Assembly: GCA_035636095.1 (NCBI GenBank)
Contig: DASPZU010000038.1
Coordinates: forward strand, 1-7,421
Source: Gp7-AA10 sp035636095
Lineage (GTDB): Bacteria > Acidobacteriota > Thermoanaerobaculia > Gp7-AA8
Reading direction: 5' to 3'
DNA: 7,421 nucleotides
The notes beneath the pieces were generated by a model that worked only from the letters and a program-made list of their open reading frames with translations, ran no database searches and was not told where the DNA came from. This document shows, piece by piece, positions 1 through 7,421 of the stretch (position 1 is the stretch's first letter; the number at the start of each line of letters is the position of its first letter). The position numbers were made by a program, and so were the translations under genes.

Positions 1-2463
1 GAGCCATGGATCGATGCCAAGCATGAGTCGGGGGAAAGTCCTGAGGCTGGTGGTAGCCAGAACCTGCCGCACGAAGTCGATGGACTGGGTCGTTTGCCCG
101 CCCAACAAGACATGATCGATCACCTGCTGGACTGCGAATGCATCGTGAACCTGCAAGCGAAACTCGGCCGGAATCGAGCGCTCGACGAACCGGCTGGCCA
201 GAAAGTTCCGTTCAGCGTCACGCCTCCACTGCGGCACATCGGCCGTCTGGCCCCGCGACTGCTCGGGCGAGAGTCGAGATGGGCGGTCATCGGTCACCGG
301 CCGAGAGTTCCCGGCGAAGGCGAGCAGCATGTCGGCATCCGCCAAAAACGTTGCGAGTAATTGCCGCGGATTCTCAATTCCGACTGCGATCAACGACGGT
401 GTCGTAGCAGGATCGCGCCACTGCCCGGCGAATGCATCCGCGGTGGGCCCGACAATTCCGCCACGACTCCCCATCAGGATCCAATTGGGACCGGAACCGT
501 TCCACACACTACAGTCGTCGAACGCGCCGCAGAAGGCGGCAATCAGCGAGCGAGAATCCGCTACGGTGAGCTGGTCGACCGGAAGCCAGTAGCTGGCGAT
601 GCCGCCCTCCGTCAGGCGATCCCGCAAGAGCCTGAAGTACTCCAGCGTGTACAGACTCACGACGCCGGCGTTCTTCGGCGGTGGTGGTTCGGCGGTGATC
701 AGATCGAAGCGTCTCGCGGTGGTGAGAAGAAAAAAGCGACCGTCCTCGACATGGACGTGAACGCGCGGATCGCGGAGCGGGTTGGCAGCTCCGGGCCAGA
801 TGATCTGGCTGGAGTCGAGGATGTCGCGCGATACGTCGACCACGTCGATCGAAGTGAGCTGCTGCGAGCGGGTCAAGGCCTTCCCGGTCACACCGACGCC
901 GTAGCTGATCAGCAACGCGCTGCGCGCGGATGGCCGGAACGCAAGTGGCAGCGTTGCGAAGAGAGTCATGTAGCGGCGGGAAAGAAAGGTCGTCGCCGAC
1001 ATTGAAAAGCCGTTCGTAAATAGCCGGTAGACATAAGGCTCGCGCGCAAAATCGGTCTGCAGGTAGACCGAGGTCTCGACAGATCCTTCACGAATCATTC
1101 GAATGCTTGTCGTGTCGGTTCGAAACGCAGTCGTCGCGAGCGGGATGAACTTCTCTCGCATCACTCCAAACGGAAAAAGGAGTAAGGCAGCTGTCAGCGC
1201 CGCCGGGCCGGACAGCAAAGCGAGGGAAAGGCTCCGAATCGTCAAGAGGCTCGCAACGCCATAGAGAACGGCGATGCAAAACAACGAACGCTCGACGCCA
1301 AGCCAGGGGATCAGAAGAAATCCAGCAGCGACCGCGCCCACCGCCGCGCCGGCCGTATTCGCGAAAGTCAGGAGCGAAGTCGCGCGCGGCGTTTCGTTCA
1401 CGTCGCGCTCGATCGATCGGCCGATGGCCGTAAACAGGAATCCTGAGCCGATGCAGACCGGCAGCATGAGCCGCAGCGAATCGACGATCACTGCCACGAT
1501 TTCTCTGCGCAGCCAATAATCGGGACCCGCCGGCATCATGGGACCGAACGCCCGGTACGCAACGATCAGAACGATGCCGCACAATGCCGCCGCGCCAGGC
1601 GCGAATCGGTCAATGGGCGCCTTCCCACCGAGCCACGAGGCCGCCATTGCGCCGAGGCCGATGCCGCACAGCACGACAGCGAGCATCACCGCGAAGGCGA
1701 GCGCATTGGCGAGCAGGAAGAGAATCAGGAAGCGGAACCAGAGGACTTCCAGCGCCAGCAAGGCAAAGCCGCAGAGTGCTGCCGCGATGAGCCGTCGCAC
1801 CACACCCGACGACCACGCGTTCGAGCGTGACACACCGTTGCGATGTATCGCGGCCGGCAGCATCAGGACGATCGCGCCGGCAAGAAGATCGAGCGCTCCC
1901 GCGACCATGCCCGTGCCAAGAATGCCCAGACGCCGGATGAGGAGGAACTCTCCAAGGAGCGCTCCCGACATTGCGCCGAGAGTGTTCCAGCCGTACAAAA
2001 TTCCGAGAGTGCCGGCGTAATCGTCGCTGGAGGGCCGAAGCGCACGAATGCCGGTTGGCAATGTGGCGCCCATCAGCGTCGCTGGGATGACGAGCAGCGC
2101 AAACGCGAAGACGAGTCGAAAGAGGTTGAGCGCCAAGGGACGGTCCAGCACTCCCCCTCCCCCCAGCAGGGGCGCGAGCAGATGCGGCATCTTCGGCAGC
2201 AGCAGCACCAGCGCGATGCCAGAGAGCATGATTCCCACCTCCAGCATGGCGAACAGACGGAGCGGATCCCGCTCAGGCCAGGCCCGCGCAGCCGCCAGGT
2301 TTCCCATCGCGATCCCGGTCATGAAACTCGACAACACAATGGCTGCCGCCCAGGCGGTGTTGCCGAATGCCAAGCCCGCGAGACGGAACCACAGGGTCTC
2401 GAACAGCAGCCCGGCCGCTCCCGAGAGAAAGAAGGCGCAGGAGAAGCTCAGTCGTCGTTTCAG
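1..2463 (-). CDS. Fused MFS-type membrane protein / spermidine synthase-like protein, C-terminus cut by window edge
   Basis: One uninterrupted frame of 821 codons reads from 2463 to the left edge. Residues about 5-430 are strongly hydrophobic with many membrane helices. They contain two similar units: FETLWFR near residue 21 and LEVLWFR near 238, each followed by a helix ending in a Gly-rich turn, which indicates an internal duplication. Residues about 440-740 resemble the spermidine synthase Rossmann fold: YGVGVTG (521-527) as the nucleotide-binding loop, an acidic D543 after strand 2, EDG (573-575), and AEPPPP (591-596) followed by the SLYTLEYF helix. The PVTDDRP motif (722-728) is typical of this fused family near its C-terminal end. 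About 80 more residues of unknown role follow. By alignment to classical spermidine synthase, the catalytic Asp is Glu592 and the second Asp is Pro595, so polyamine synthesis is doubtful. No canonical start lies upstream of the conserved first helix, so I chose CTG at 2463, which overlaps the rsmE stop. The substrate is unknown. The family call is secure; the start is less so. Confidence 0.88.
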   Translation of the reverse strand, partial: MKRRLSFSCAFFLSGAAGLLFETLWFRLAGLAFGNTAWAAAIVLSSFMTGIAMGNLAAARAWPERDPLRLFAMLEVGIMLSGIALVLLLPKMPHLLAPLLGGGGVLDRPLALNLFRLVFAFALLVIPATLMGATLPTGIRALRPSSDDYAGTLGILYGWNTLGAMSGALLGEFLLIRRLGILGTGMVAGALDLLAGAIVLMLPAAIHRNGVSRSNAWSSGVVRRLIAAALCGFALLALEVLWFRFLILFLLANALAFAVMLAVVLCGIGLGAMAASWLGGKAPIDRFAPGAAALCGIVLIVAYRAFGPMMPAGPDYWLRREIVAVIVDSLRLMLPVCIGSGFLFTAIGRSIERDVNETPRATSLLTFANTAGAAVGAVAAGFLLIPWLGVERSLFCIAVLYGVASLLTIRSLSLALLSGPAALTAALLLFPFGVMREKFIPLATTAFRTDTTSIRMIREGSVETSVYLQTDFAREPYVYRLFTNGFSMSATTFLSRRYMTLFATLPLAFRPSARSALLISYGVGVTGKALTRSQQLTSIDVVDVSRDILDSSQIIWPGAANPLRDPRVHVHVEDGRFFLLTTARRFDLITAEPPPPKNAGVVSLYTLEYFRLLRDRLTEGGIASYWLPVDQLTVADSRSLIAAFCGAFDDCSVWNGSGPNWILMGSRGGIVGPTADAFAGQWRDPATTPSLIAVGIENPRQLLATFLADADMLLAFAGNSRPVTDDRPSRLSPEQSRGQTADVPQWRRDAERNFLASRFVERSIPAEFRLQVHDAFAVQQVIDHVLLGGQTTQSIDFVRQVLATTSLRTFPRLMLGIDPWL

Positions 2464-3143
2464 AACAACCTCGCCACCAGCGCCGCCACTGCCGTCTCAA
2501 CTCTCAAAATTCTCGGACCGAAACTCACGGCGCGAAATCCGATCTTCTGGAGTGACGCAATTTCTTCAGCGATGAATCCACCCTCCGGCCCGACGACCAG
2601 AGTTACCGCCTGCTTCACATCGCGCGGGCATTGGCTCGATGCGCCGGGATGTGCGACGAGCGCCATGGAGTTTTTCGCGATCGCGGGAAGCTCGTCCTCG
2701 ACGAACGGACGGAAAAGGCGCCGTCGCTCGACGACCGGCATCACGGTGTCGCGCGCCTGCTCGAGACCGAGAATGCACTGCGCGCGGATGTTGTCATCGG
2801 AAAGGCGCGGCGATTCCCAGTAGCTCTTCTCGACGCGCCAGGCGTTGATGAGGAAGATTCGCTTGATGCCCATCGACGTCGTACCTGCGATCACGCGGTT
2901 GAGGACTTTGGGACGCGGCAAGGCCAGAACCAGCGTCAGCGCCAGTGGCGGCGGCGGATCGCTGTCGAGAAGAAGCTCGAACTCTCCGGGCGCGACGACC
3001 TTTCCGGTTCCGCAGCGGCCGTTCACCACCCCGACGCGCACCGCGTCGCTGCCGATGCGCGCGATCTCTTCGAGTCTGCGTCCGCTCAATCGCACGCGTG
3101 TGGCGGTGATGAAGTCGTCCGGAAAAAGCAGCACCAGATTCAT
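2460..3143 (-). CDS. rsmE: 16S rRNA (uracil-1498-N3)-methyltransferase RsmE
   Basis: This protein methylates N3 of U1498 in the decoding region of 16S rRNA, using S-adenosylmethionine, on the assembled small subunit in the cytoplasm. The product is 227 residues, slightly shorter than the usual 240-250. An N-terminal PUA-like RNA-binding part (about 1-65) precedes a SPOUT (trefoil-knot) methyltransferase domain. The knot motifs are clear: VVGPEGGF (183-190) and SFGPRILRVETA (207-218), the SAM-binding signature. The segment INAWRVEKSYWESP (99-112) and LEQARDTVMP (127-136) match a recognised RsmE subgroup. In most RsmE proteins the knot ends RTETA; here it is RVETA, which also occurs in that subgroup. 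ATG at 3143 is the only plausible start in frame, and no Shine-Dalgarno sequence is visible before it. The stop overlaps the downstream membrane protein start by four bases (CTGA), implying co-transcription and coupling. The gene is divergent from the STAS gene, 18 bases away. Confidence 0.95.
   Translation of the reverse strand: MNLVLLFPDDFITATRVRLSGRRLEEIARIGSDAVRVGVVNGRCGTGKVVAPGEFELLLDSDPPPPLALTLVLALPRPKVLNRVIAGTTSMGIKRIFLINAWRVEKSYWESPRLSDDNIRAQCILGLEQARDTVMPVVERRRLFRPFVEDELPAIAKNSMALVAHPGASSQCPRDVKQAVTLVVGPEGGFIAEEIASLQKIGFRAVSFGPRILRVETAVAALVARLF
2469..2472 (-). promoter_or_regulatory. Ribosome-binding site GAGG for the CTG-started membrane protein
   Basis: On the minus strand GAGG lies inside the last codons of rsmE, five bases before the proposed CTG start at 2463. 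It is the feature that decides this start, because the frame has no ATG, GTG or TTG between its upstream stop and residue 31. Confidence 0.5.
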
Positions 3144-3149
3144 GCGGTA

Positions 3150-3155
3150 TATGAT
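3150..3155 (+). promoter_or_regulatory. Possible -10 box (TATGAT) for a leaderless STAS transcript
   Basis: TATGAT differs from the TATAAT consensus at one position and lies in the 18-base gap between rsmE and the STAS gene. Transcription starting seven bases after the box would begin at 3162, the first base of the GTG codon, so the message would have no leader. This fits the lack of a Shine-Dalgarno sequence. No convincing -35 element is seen at 16-18 bases upstream, so the call is weak. Confidence 0.28.
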
Positions 3156-3161
3156 TCTGAC

Positions 3162-3509
3162 GTGAACATCGAAACGCGCAAGAAAGGCGACGTCGTCATC
3201 GTCGACTTCCAGGGCCGGCTTGCGATCGGAGTCGGCGACGAGCTGCTGCCGGCCCTCGTCGAGCAGCTTCTGAGCGAGGGAAATCGCAAGATTCTGCTCA
3301 ACCTCTCCGACATGGACTACATCGACAGCAACGGTCTGGGCGAGCTCGTTCAGAGTCTGAAAACGTCCAAGCGATTTGGCGCGTCACTGCGCCTGCTCAA
3401 GCCGCAGGACCGCGTCCGCAAGACGCTGCGGCTGACAAATCTCCTTCCCATGTTCAGCGTTTACGAGAGCGAAGCGGACGCGCTGAAGGGATTCGCGAGC
3501 GAGGCGTGA
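3162..3509 (+). CDS. STAS-domain protein, anti-sigma factor antagonist type
   Basis: This is a single STAS domain of 115 residues, the normal size for SpoIIAA/RsbV-like proteins. Proteins of this family bind an anti-sigma kinase and release a sigma factor, controlled by phosphorylation of a Ser or Thr in the DSxGLG loop; others act in different partner-switching or lipid-related systems. Visible features are an opening strand pair GDVVIVDFQGRL (9-20), the strand KILLNLSDMDYID (43-55), and the loop DSNGLGEL (55-62). The Ser after Asp55 is kept, but the next residue is Asn57 where many members have Ser or Thr. GTG at 3162 gives VNIETRKKGDVV, which matches the usual N-terminus of the family; longer in-frame readings run back through rsmE on the opposite strand and are unlikely. 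No anti-sigma kinase or sigma gene is in the window, so its partner is unknown. Confidence 0.93.
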   Translation: MNIETRKKGDVVIVDFQGRLAIGVGDELLPALVEQLLSEGNRKILLNLSDMDYIDSNGLGELVQSLKTSKRFGASLRLLKPQDRVRKTLRLTNLLPMFSVYESEADALKGFASEA

Positions 3510-3614
3510 GTCCCGCAATGCATCGGTCTGTAAACGAAGCGTGACAGACGTTAAACGCGCTCCACGTCCTGCTAGCCTGCTGCGTAGAAAAACGTGAAGT
3601 AAGGAGGTGCGTCG
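3510..3614 (+). promoter_or_regulatory. Intergenic region upstream of the propeller gene, candidate promoter/operator
   Basis: This 105-base gap holds no gene. It contains the inverted repeat GTCTGT/ACAGAC (3526-3531 and 3544-3549, 12-base loop). It also has two TAAACG copies starting at 3531 and 3552, 21 bases apart, which is about two helical turns and places them on one face. GTGACA (3541-3546) and TTAAAC (3551-3556) resemble -35 elements. The only -10-like word nearby is TAGCCT (3573-3578), 16 bases from the second, which is poor. No U-rich tract follows the inverted repeat, so it does not look like an intrinsic terminator of the STAS gene. A promoter here is plausible from the gap size but not proven. 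Confidence 0.3.
3601..3607 (+). promoter_or_regulatory. Strong Shine-Dalgarno sequence AAGGAGG
   Basis: AAGGAGG followed by T closely matches the anti-Shine-Dalgarno end of 16S rRNA. It is seven bases before GTG at 3615, which fixes that codon as the start of the propeller gene. It is the only near-consensus ribosome site in the window. Confidence 0.85.
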
Positions 3615-5084
3615 GTGCCACGACGCCTCACGCTGGTGCTCTCTGCCCTCATTCTCATCGGAGCGCGACCCGATCTTCCGGTTACCGATGTCGTCGACTA
3701 CTCCGGCTGGTGGACGCAATTCGGCGGAGGTGTCGGGGGGCGGAAACCTCGCAGCGTCATCACGCAGCAGAACGTCCATGAGCTGAATATTGCGTGGCAG
3801 ACCGCGCTTCCCGAACCATCCGACGGTTCGCCGGTCTACGTCAGTGGAGTGGAGACGCGTCGCGGGACTCTCGATCTGCTCGTCGTCAACACCACGACCG
3901 GCCGTCTGGTCGCGTTCAACGCCAACAACGGTGCGCTTGTGTGGCAGACAACTCCGCCCGAAGGTCCGCGCTGGACGACGTCCTCTCCAGCCGTCGATCC
4001 GACTGGAACGTTCGTTTTTGGCTACTCGCTCGATGGGTACGTCCACCGATACGAGCTGGCAACCGGGCAGGAAGCTGTCGGAAACGGCTTTCCGGCGCTC
4101 ATTACCCTGAAGGGCGACGTCGAAAAAGGATCGTCCAACATCACGATCGCAACCGCTCGCAATAGGCGAACTTTTCTCTACATGACCATCGCGGCTTATC
4201 CGGATCCCGGCGACGACGGCGACTATCAAGGCCACCTGGTGACCGTCGACATCAACAGCGGCGAGCATCATGTCTTCAACGCCCTCTGCAGCGACGCCGA
4301 CATGCACTTCGCCCTCGGCGACTGCTACGCGCAGCAGGCCGGCATCTGGGCGCGTGCCGGCGCGGTCTACGATCCGGTCACCGATCGCGTGTTCGTGACG
4401 ACTGGAAACGGTCCGAACACCGCACTCGATGGCGGCCACGATTGGGGCAGCAGCGTCGTCGCACTGCGACCGGATGGAACGACCGATCGTGGAGAGCCTC
4501 TGGACAGCTACACGCCGGAGAATTTTCAGGAGCTGACTGACGAAGATCTGGATCTCTCCTCAACCGGCATCGAACCTCTGCCCCACGTGCACAAAAACTG
4601 GCCGCGGCTGGGAGTTCAGAGCGGCAAGGATGGCCGTCTTCGCCTGTTGAATCTCGAGAATCTCAGCGGCGCCGGCGGTCCGGCTCACATCGGGGGAGAG
4701 CTTCAAATCCTCGACCTGCCTCAAGGCGACGAGGTGTTGACCCAGCCCCAGGCATGGCTCGACGGCAGGAAGACATGGGTGTTCATTGCCGACAACCGTG
4801 GCATCGCCGCCATCGAGCTGGTTGCCAGTGAAGACGGCGATCCCCAGCTCGTACTTCGGTGGAAGAGTGATCTTGGCGGCACGACTCCAGTCATCGTCAA
4901 CTGCGTGCTCTACCTCGCTGCTCCGCATCGATTGGTCGCGCTCCGGCCGACGACCGGCGCCGTGCTCTGGAAGGACAACACCATCGGCGATATCCACTGG
5001 CAAAGCCCGATCATCGTCAACAACATGGTCTACCTCAGCGAGAACGCCGGCTACGTCACTGCGTACTCGCTGCCGCGCCAGTGA
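3615..5084 (+). CDS. Exported PQQ-like beta-propeller protein
   Basis: This 489-residue protein starts at GTG with an excellent ribosome site. The first 20 residues (MPRRLTLVLSALILIGARPD) read as a signal peptide: two Arg, then a hydrophobic core, with no lipobox Cys. The mature part consists of repeated propeller blades of the pyrroloquinoline quinone dehydrogenase type. Examples are VAFNANNGALVW (99-110), HRYELATGQE (144-153), LVTVDINSGE (208-217), GSSVVALRPDG (278-288), VQSGKDGRLRLLNLENL (334-350) and VALRPTTGAVLW (441-452). Cys225 and Cys237 could form a disulfide outside the cytoplasm. There is no CxxCH heme motif, so it is not a quinohemoprotein. Whether it binds PQQ, or is only a structural propeller related to BamB-like scaffolds, cannot be told from sequence alone. 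The substrate is unknown. It lies 48 bases upstream of glgX and may be co-transcribed with it, but the two share no evident pathway. Confidence 0.85.
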   Translation: MPRRLTLVLSALILIGARPDLPVTDVVDYSGWWTQFGGGVGGRKPRSVITQQNVHELNIAWQTALPEPSDGSPVYVSGVETRRGTLDLLVVNTTTGRLVAFNANNGALVWQTTPPEGPRWTTSSPAVDPTGTFVFGYSLDGYVHRYELATGQEAVGNGFPALITLKGDVEKGSSNITIATARNRRTFLYMTIAAYPDPGDDGDYQGHLVTVDINSGEHHVFNALCSDADMHFALGDCYAQQAGIWARAGAVYDPVTDRVFVTTGNGPNTALDGGHDWGSSVVALRPDGTTDRGEPLDSYTPENFQELTDEDLDLSSTGIEPLPHVHKNWPRLGVQSGKDGRLRLLNLENLSGAGGPAHIGGELQILDLPQGDEVLTQPQAWLDGRKTWVFIADNRGIAAIELVASEDGDPQLVLRWKSDLGGTTPVIVNCVLYLAAPHRLVALRPTTGAVLWKDNTIGDIHWQSPIIVNNMVYLSENAGYVTAYSLPRQ

Positions 5085-5103
5085 CGCGCGGGGCGTGACG
5101 CGC
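5081..5103 (+). repeat. Short tandem repeat across the propeller stop codon
   Basis: GTGACGCGC occurs at 5081-5089 and again at 5095-5103, a 14-base period. The first copy carries the TGA stop of the propeller gene. The GC-rich stretch could fold weakly, but no T-run follows, so it is not called a terminator. It is most simply a small local duplication in the gap before glgX. Confidence 0.6.
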
Positions 5104-5132
5104 TGGCATTCGAATTGCCGAGTGCGCCTGCA

Positions 5133-7241
<2,109 letters not shown>

Positions 7242-7262
7242 TGCCGTAACATTCGCGGCGTC

Positions 7263-7421
7263 ATGGCCGTCTCACCGTCGATGAACTGGCGACGGTTTTT
7301 TCTGGAAGCCGCGACCCTGATTGCCGCCGCGATTCTTTGCGCGCTGGTCGCCAACGCGTTTGCATCGCGCGAGCGAAAGCTGGCGGTGGTGAGTCACGGT
7401 GTGGCGGCGGGCGCCTCGCCC
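7263..7421 (+). CDS. N-terminal fragment of a membrane-anchored protein, possibly rhodanese-like
   Basis: This open frame of 53 codons starts 21 bases after glgX and continues past the right edge. A short basic N-terminus (MAVSPSMNWRR) is followed by one hydrophobic helix (about residues 13-32, FFLEAATLIAAAILCALVAN), then a charged turn ASRERKLAVV. This is the layout of a single-pass anchor with the main domain outside or at the membrane face. The helix plus VANAFASRERKLAVV reminds me of the N-termini of membrane-anchored rhodanese-domain proteins in acidobacteria, but the diagnostic Cys-loop domain lies beyond the window, so this is tentative. ATG at 7281 (residue 7) is an alternative start that begins directly at MNWRR. 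Neither start has a clear ribosome site. The short gap suggests the same transcript as glgX. Confidence 0.7.
   Translation, partial: MAVSPSMNWRRFFLEAATLIAAAILCALVANAFASRERKLAVVSHGVAAGASP

Noticed and set aside
1088..1582. Minus-strand 164-residue open frame
   Set aside because: Same strand but a different frame from the well-supported membrane protein; the product is Arg-rich with no family resemblance.
2195..2216. CAG-type triplet run as a microsatellite
   Set aside because: It is short and imperfect, and is explained by consecutive CTG leucine codons in a membrane helix on the minus strand.
361..2823. Long plus-strand open frames over the left arm (361-1005, 1538-2020, 1843-2823)
   Set aside because: They lie opposite the continuous membrane protein/RsmE frames, have low-complexity Arg/Ser/Ala/Gln-rich products and no recognisable domain. 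They are by-products of high GC.
2631..3161. N-terminal extension of the STAS frame back to 2631
   Set aside because: The extra 177 codons are antisense to rsmE and unlike any STAS protein; GTG at 3162 gives the standard family N-terminus.
3526..3549. Inverted repeat as an intrinsic terminator for the STAS gene
   Set aside because: The stem is only 6 bp with a 12-base loop and no following T-run.
3384..4439. Minus-strand 351-residue open frame opposite the propeller gene
   Set aside because: Antisense to a gene with clear family motifs and a strong ribosome site, overlapping the STAS end as well; no domain seen.

Overview
This GC-rich window, by eye around 60% G+C, looks like ordinary chromosome from a free-living Gram-negative-type bacterium. 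The protein styles suggest a soil acidobacterium-like lineage: the form of RsmE, a single-domain STAS protein, a fused MFS/spermidine-synthase-like membrane protein with an EPPPP motif, and a secreted PQQ-like propeller. That placement is inference and was not tested. No RNA gene, CRISPR array, insertion sequence or phage gene was seen.

Left arm (1-3143, minus strand). RsmE, the 16S rRNA m3U1498 methyltransferase, is followed with a 4-base overlap (CTGA) by a very large membrane protein that runs off the left edge. The membrane protein has an MFS-like domain of about 430 residues, a degenerate spermidine-synthase-like Rossmann domain, and a C-terminal extension. Its reading frame has no ATG, GTG or TTG before the first conserved membrane helix. 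The best supported start is a rare CTG with a GAGG ribosome-binding site, translationally coupled to rsmE.

Centre (3144-3614). Eighteen bases separate rsmE from a divergently transcribed small STAS-domain protein (anti-anti-sigma type), which begins at GTG. A TATGAT box seven bases upstream suggests a leaderless transcript. A 105-base gap follows, holding a 6-bp inverted repeat, a TAAACG repeat spaced 21 bp, and a near-perfect Shine-Dalgarno sequence.

Right arm (3615-7421, plus strand). A probably exported PQQ-type beta-propeller protein comes first. GlgX, a glycogen debranching enzyme with every GH13 catalytic residue visible, follows. The start of a small membrane-anchored protein (possibly rhodanese-like) is cut by the right edge. 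The gaps are short (48 and 21 bases), so these three may be one transcription unit. Functionally they do not form a recognised pathway: GlgX serves glycogen breakdown, and the propeller's substrate is unknown.

I found no clear undescribed system. The most unusual points are the CTG start coupled to rsmE, the altered catalytic residues of the spermidine-synthase-like domain, and the probable leaderless STAS gene.
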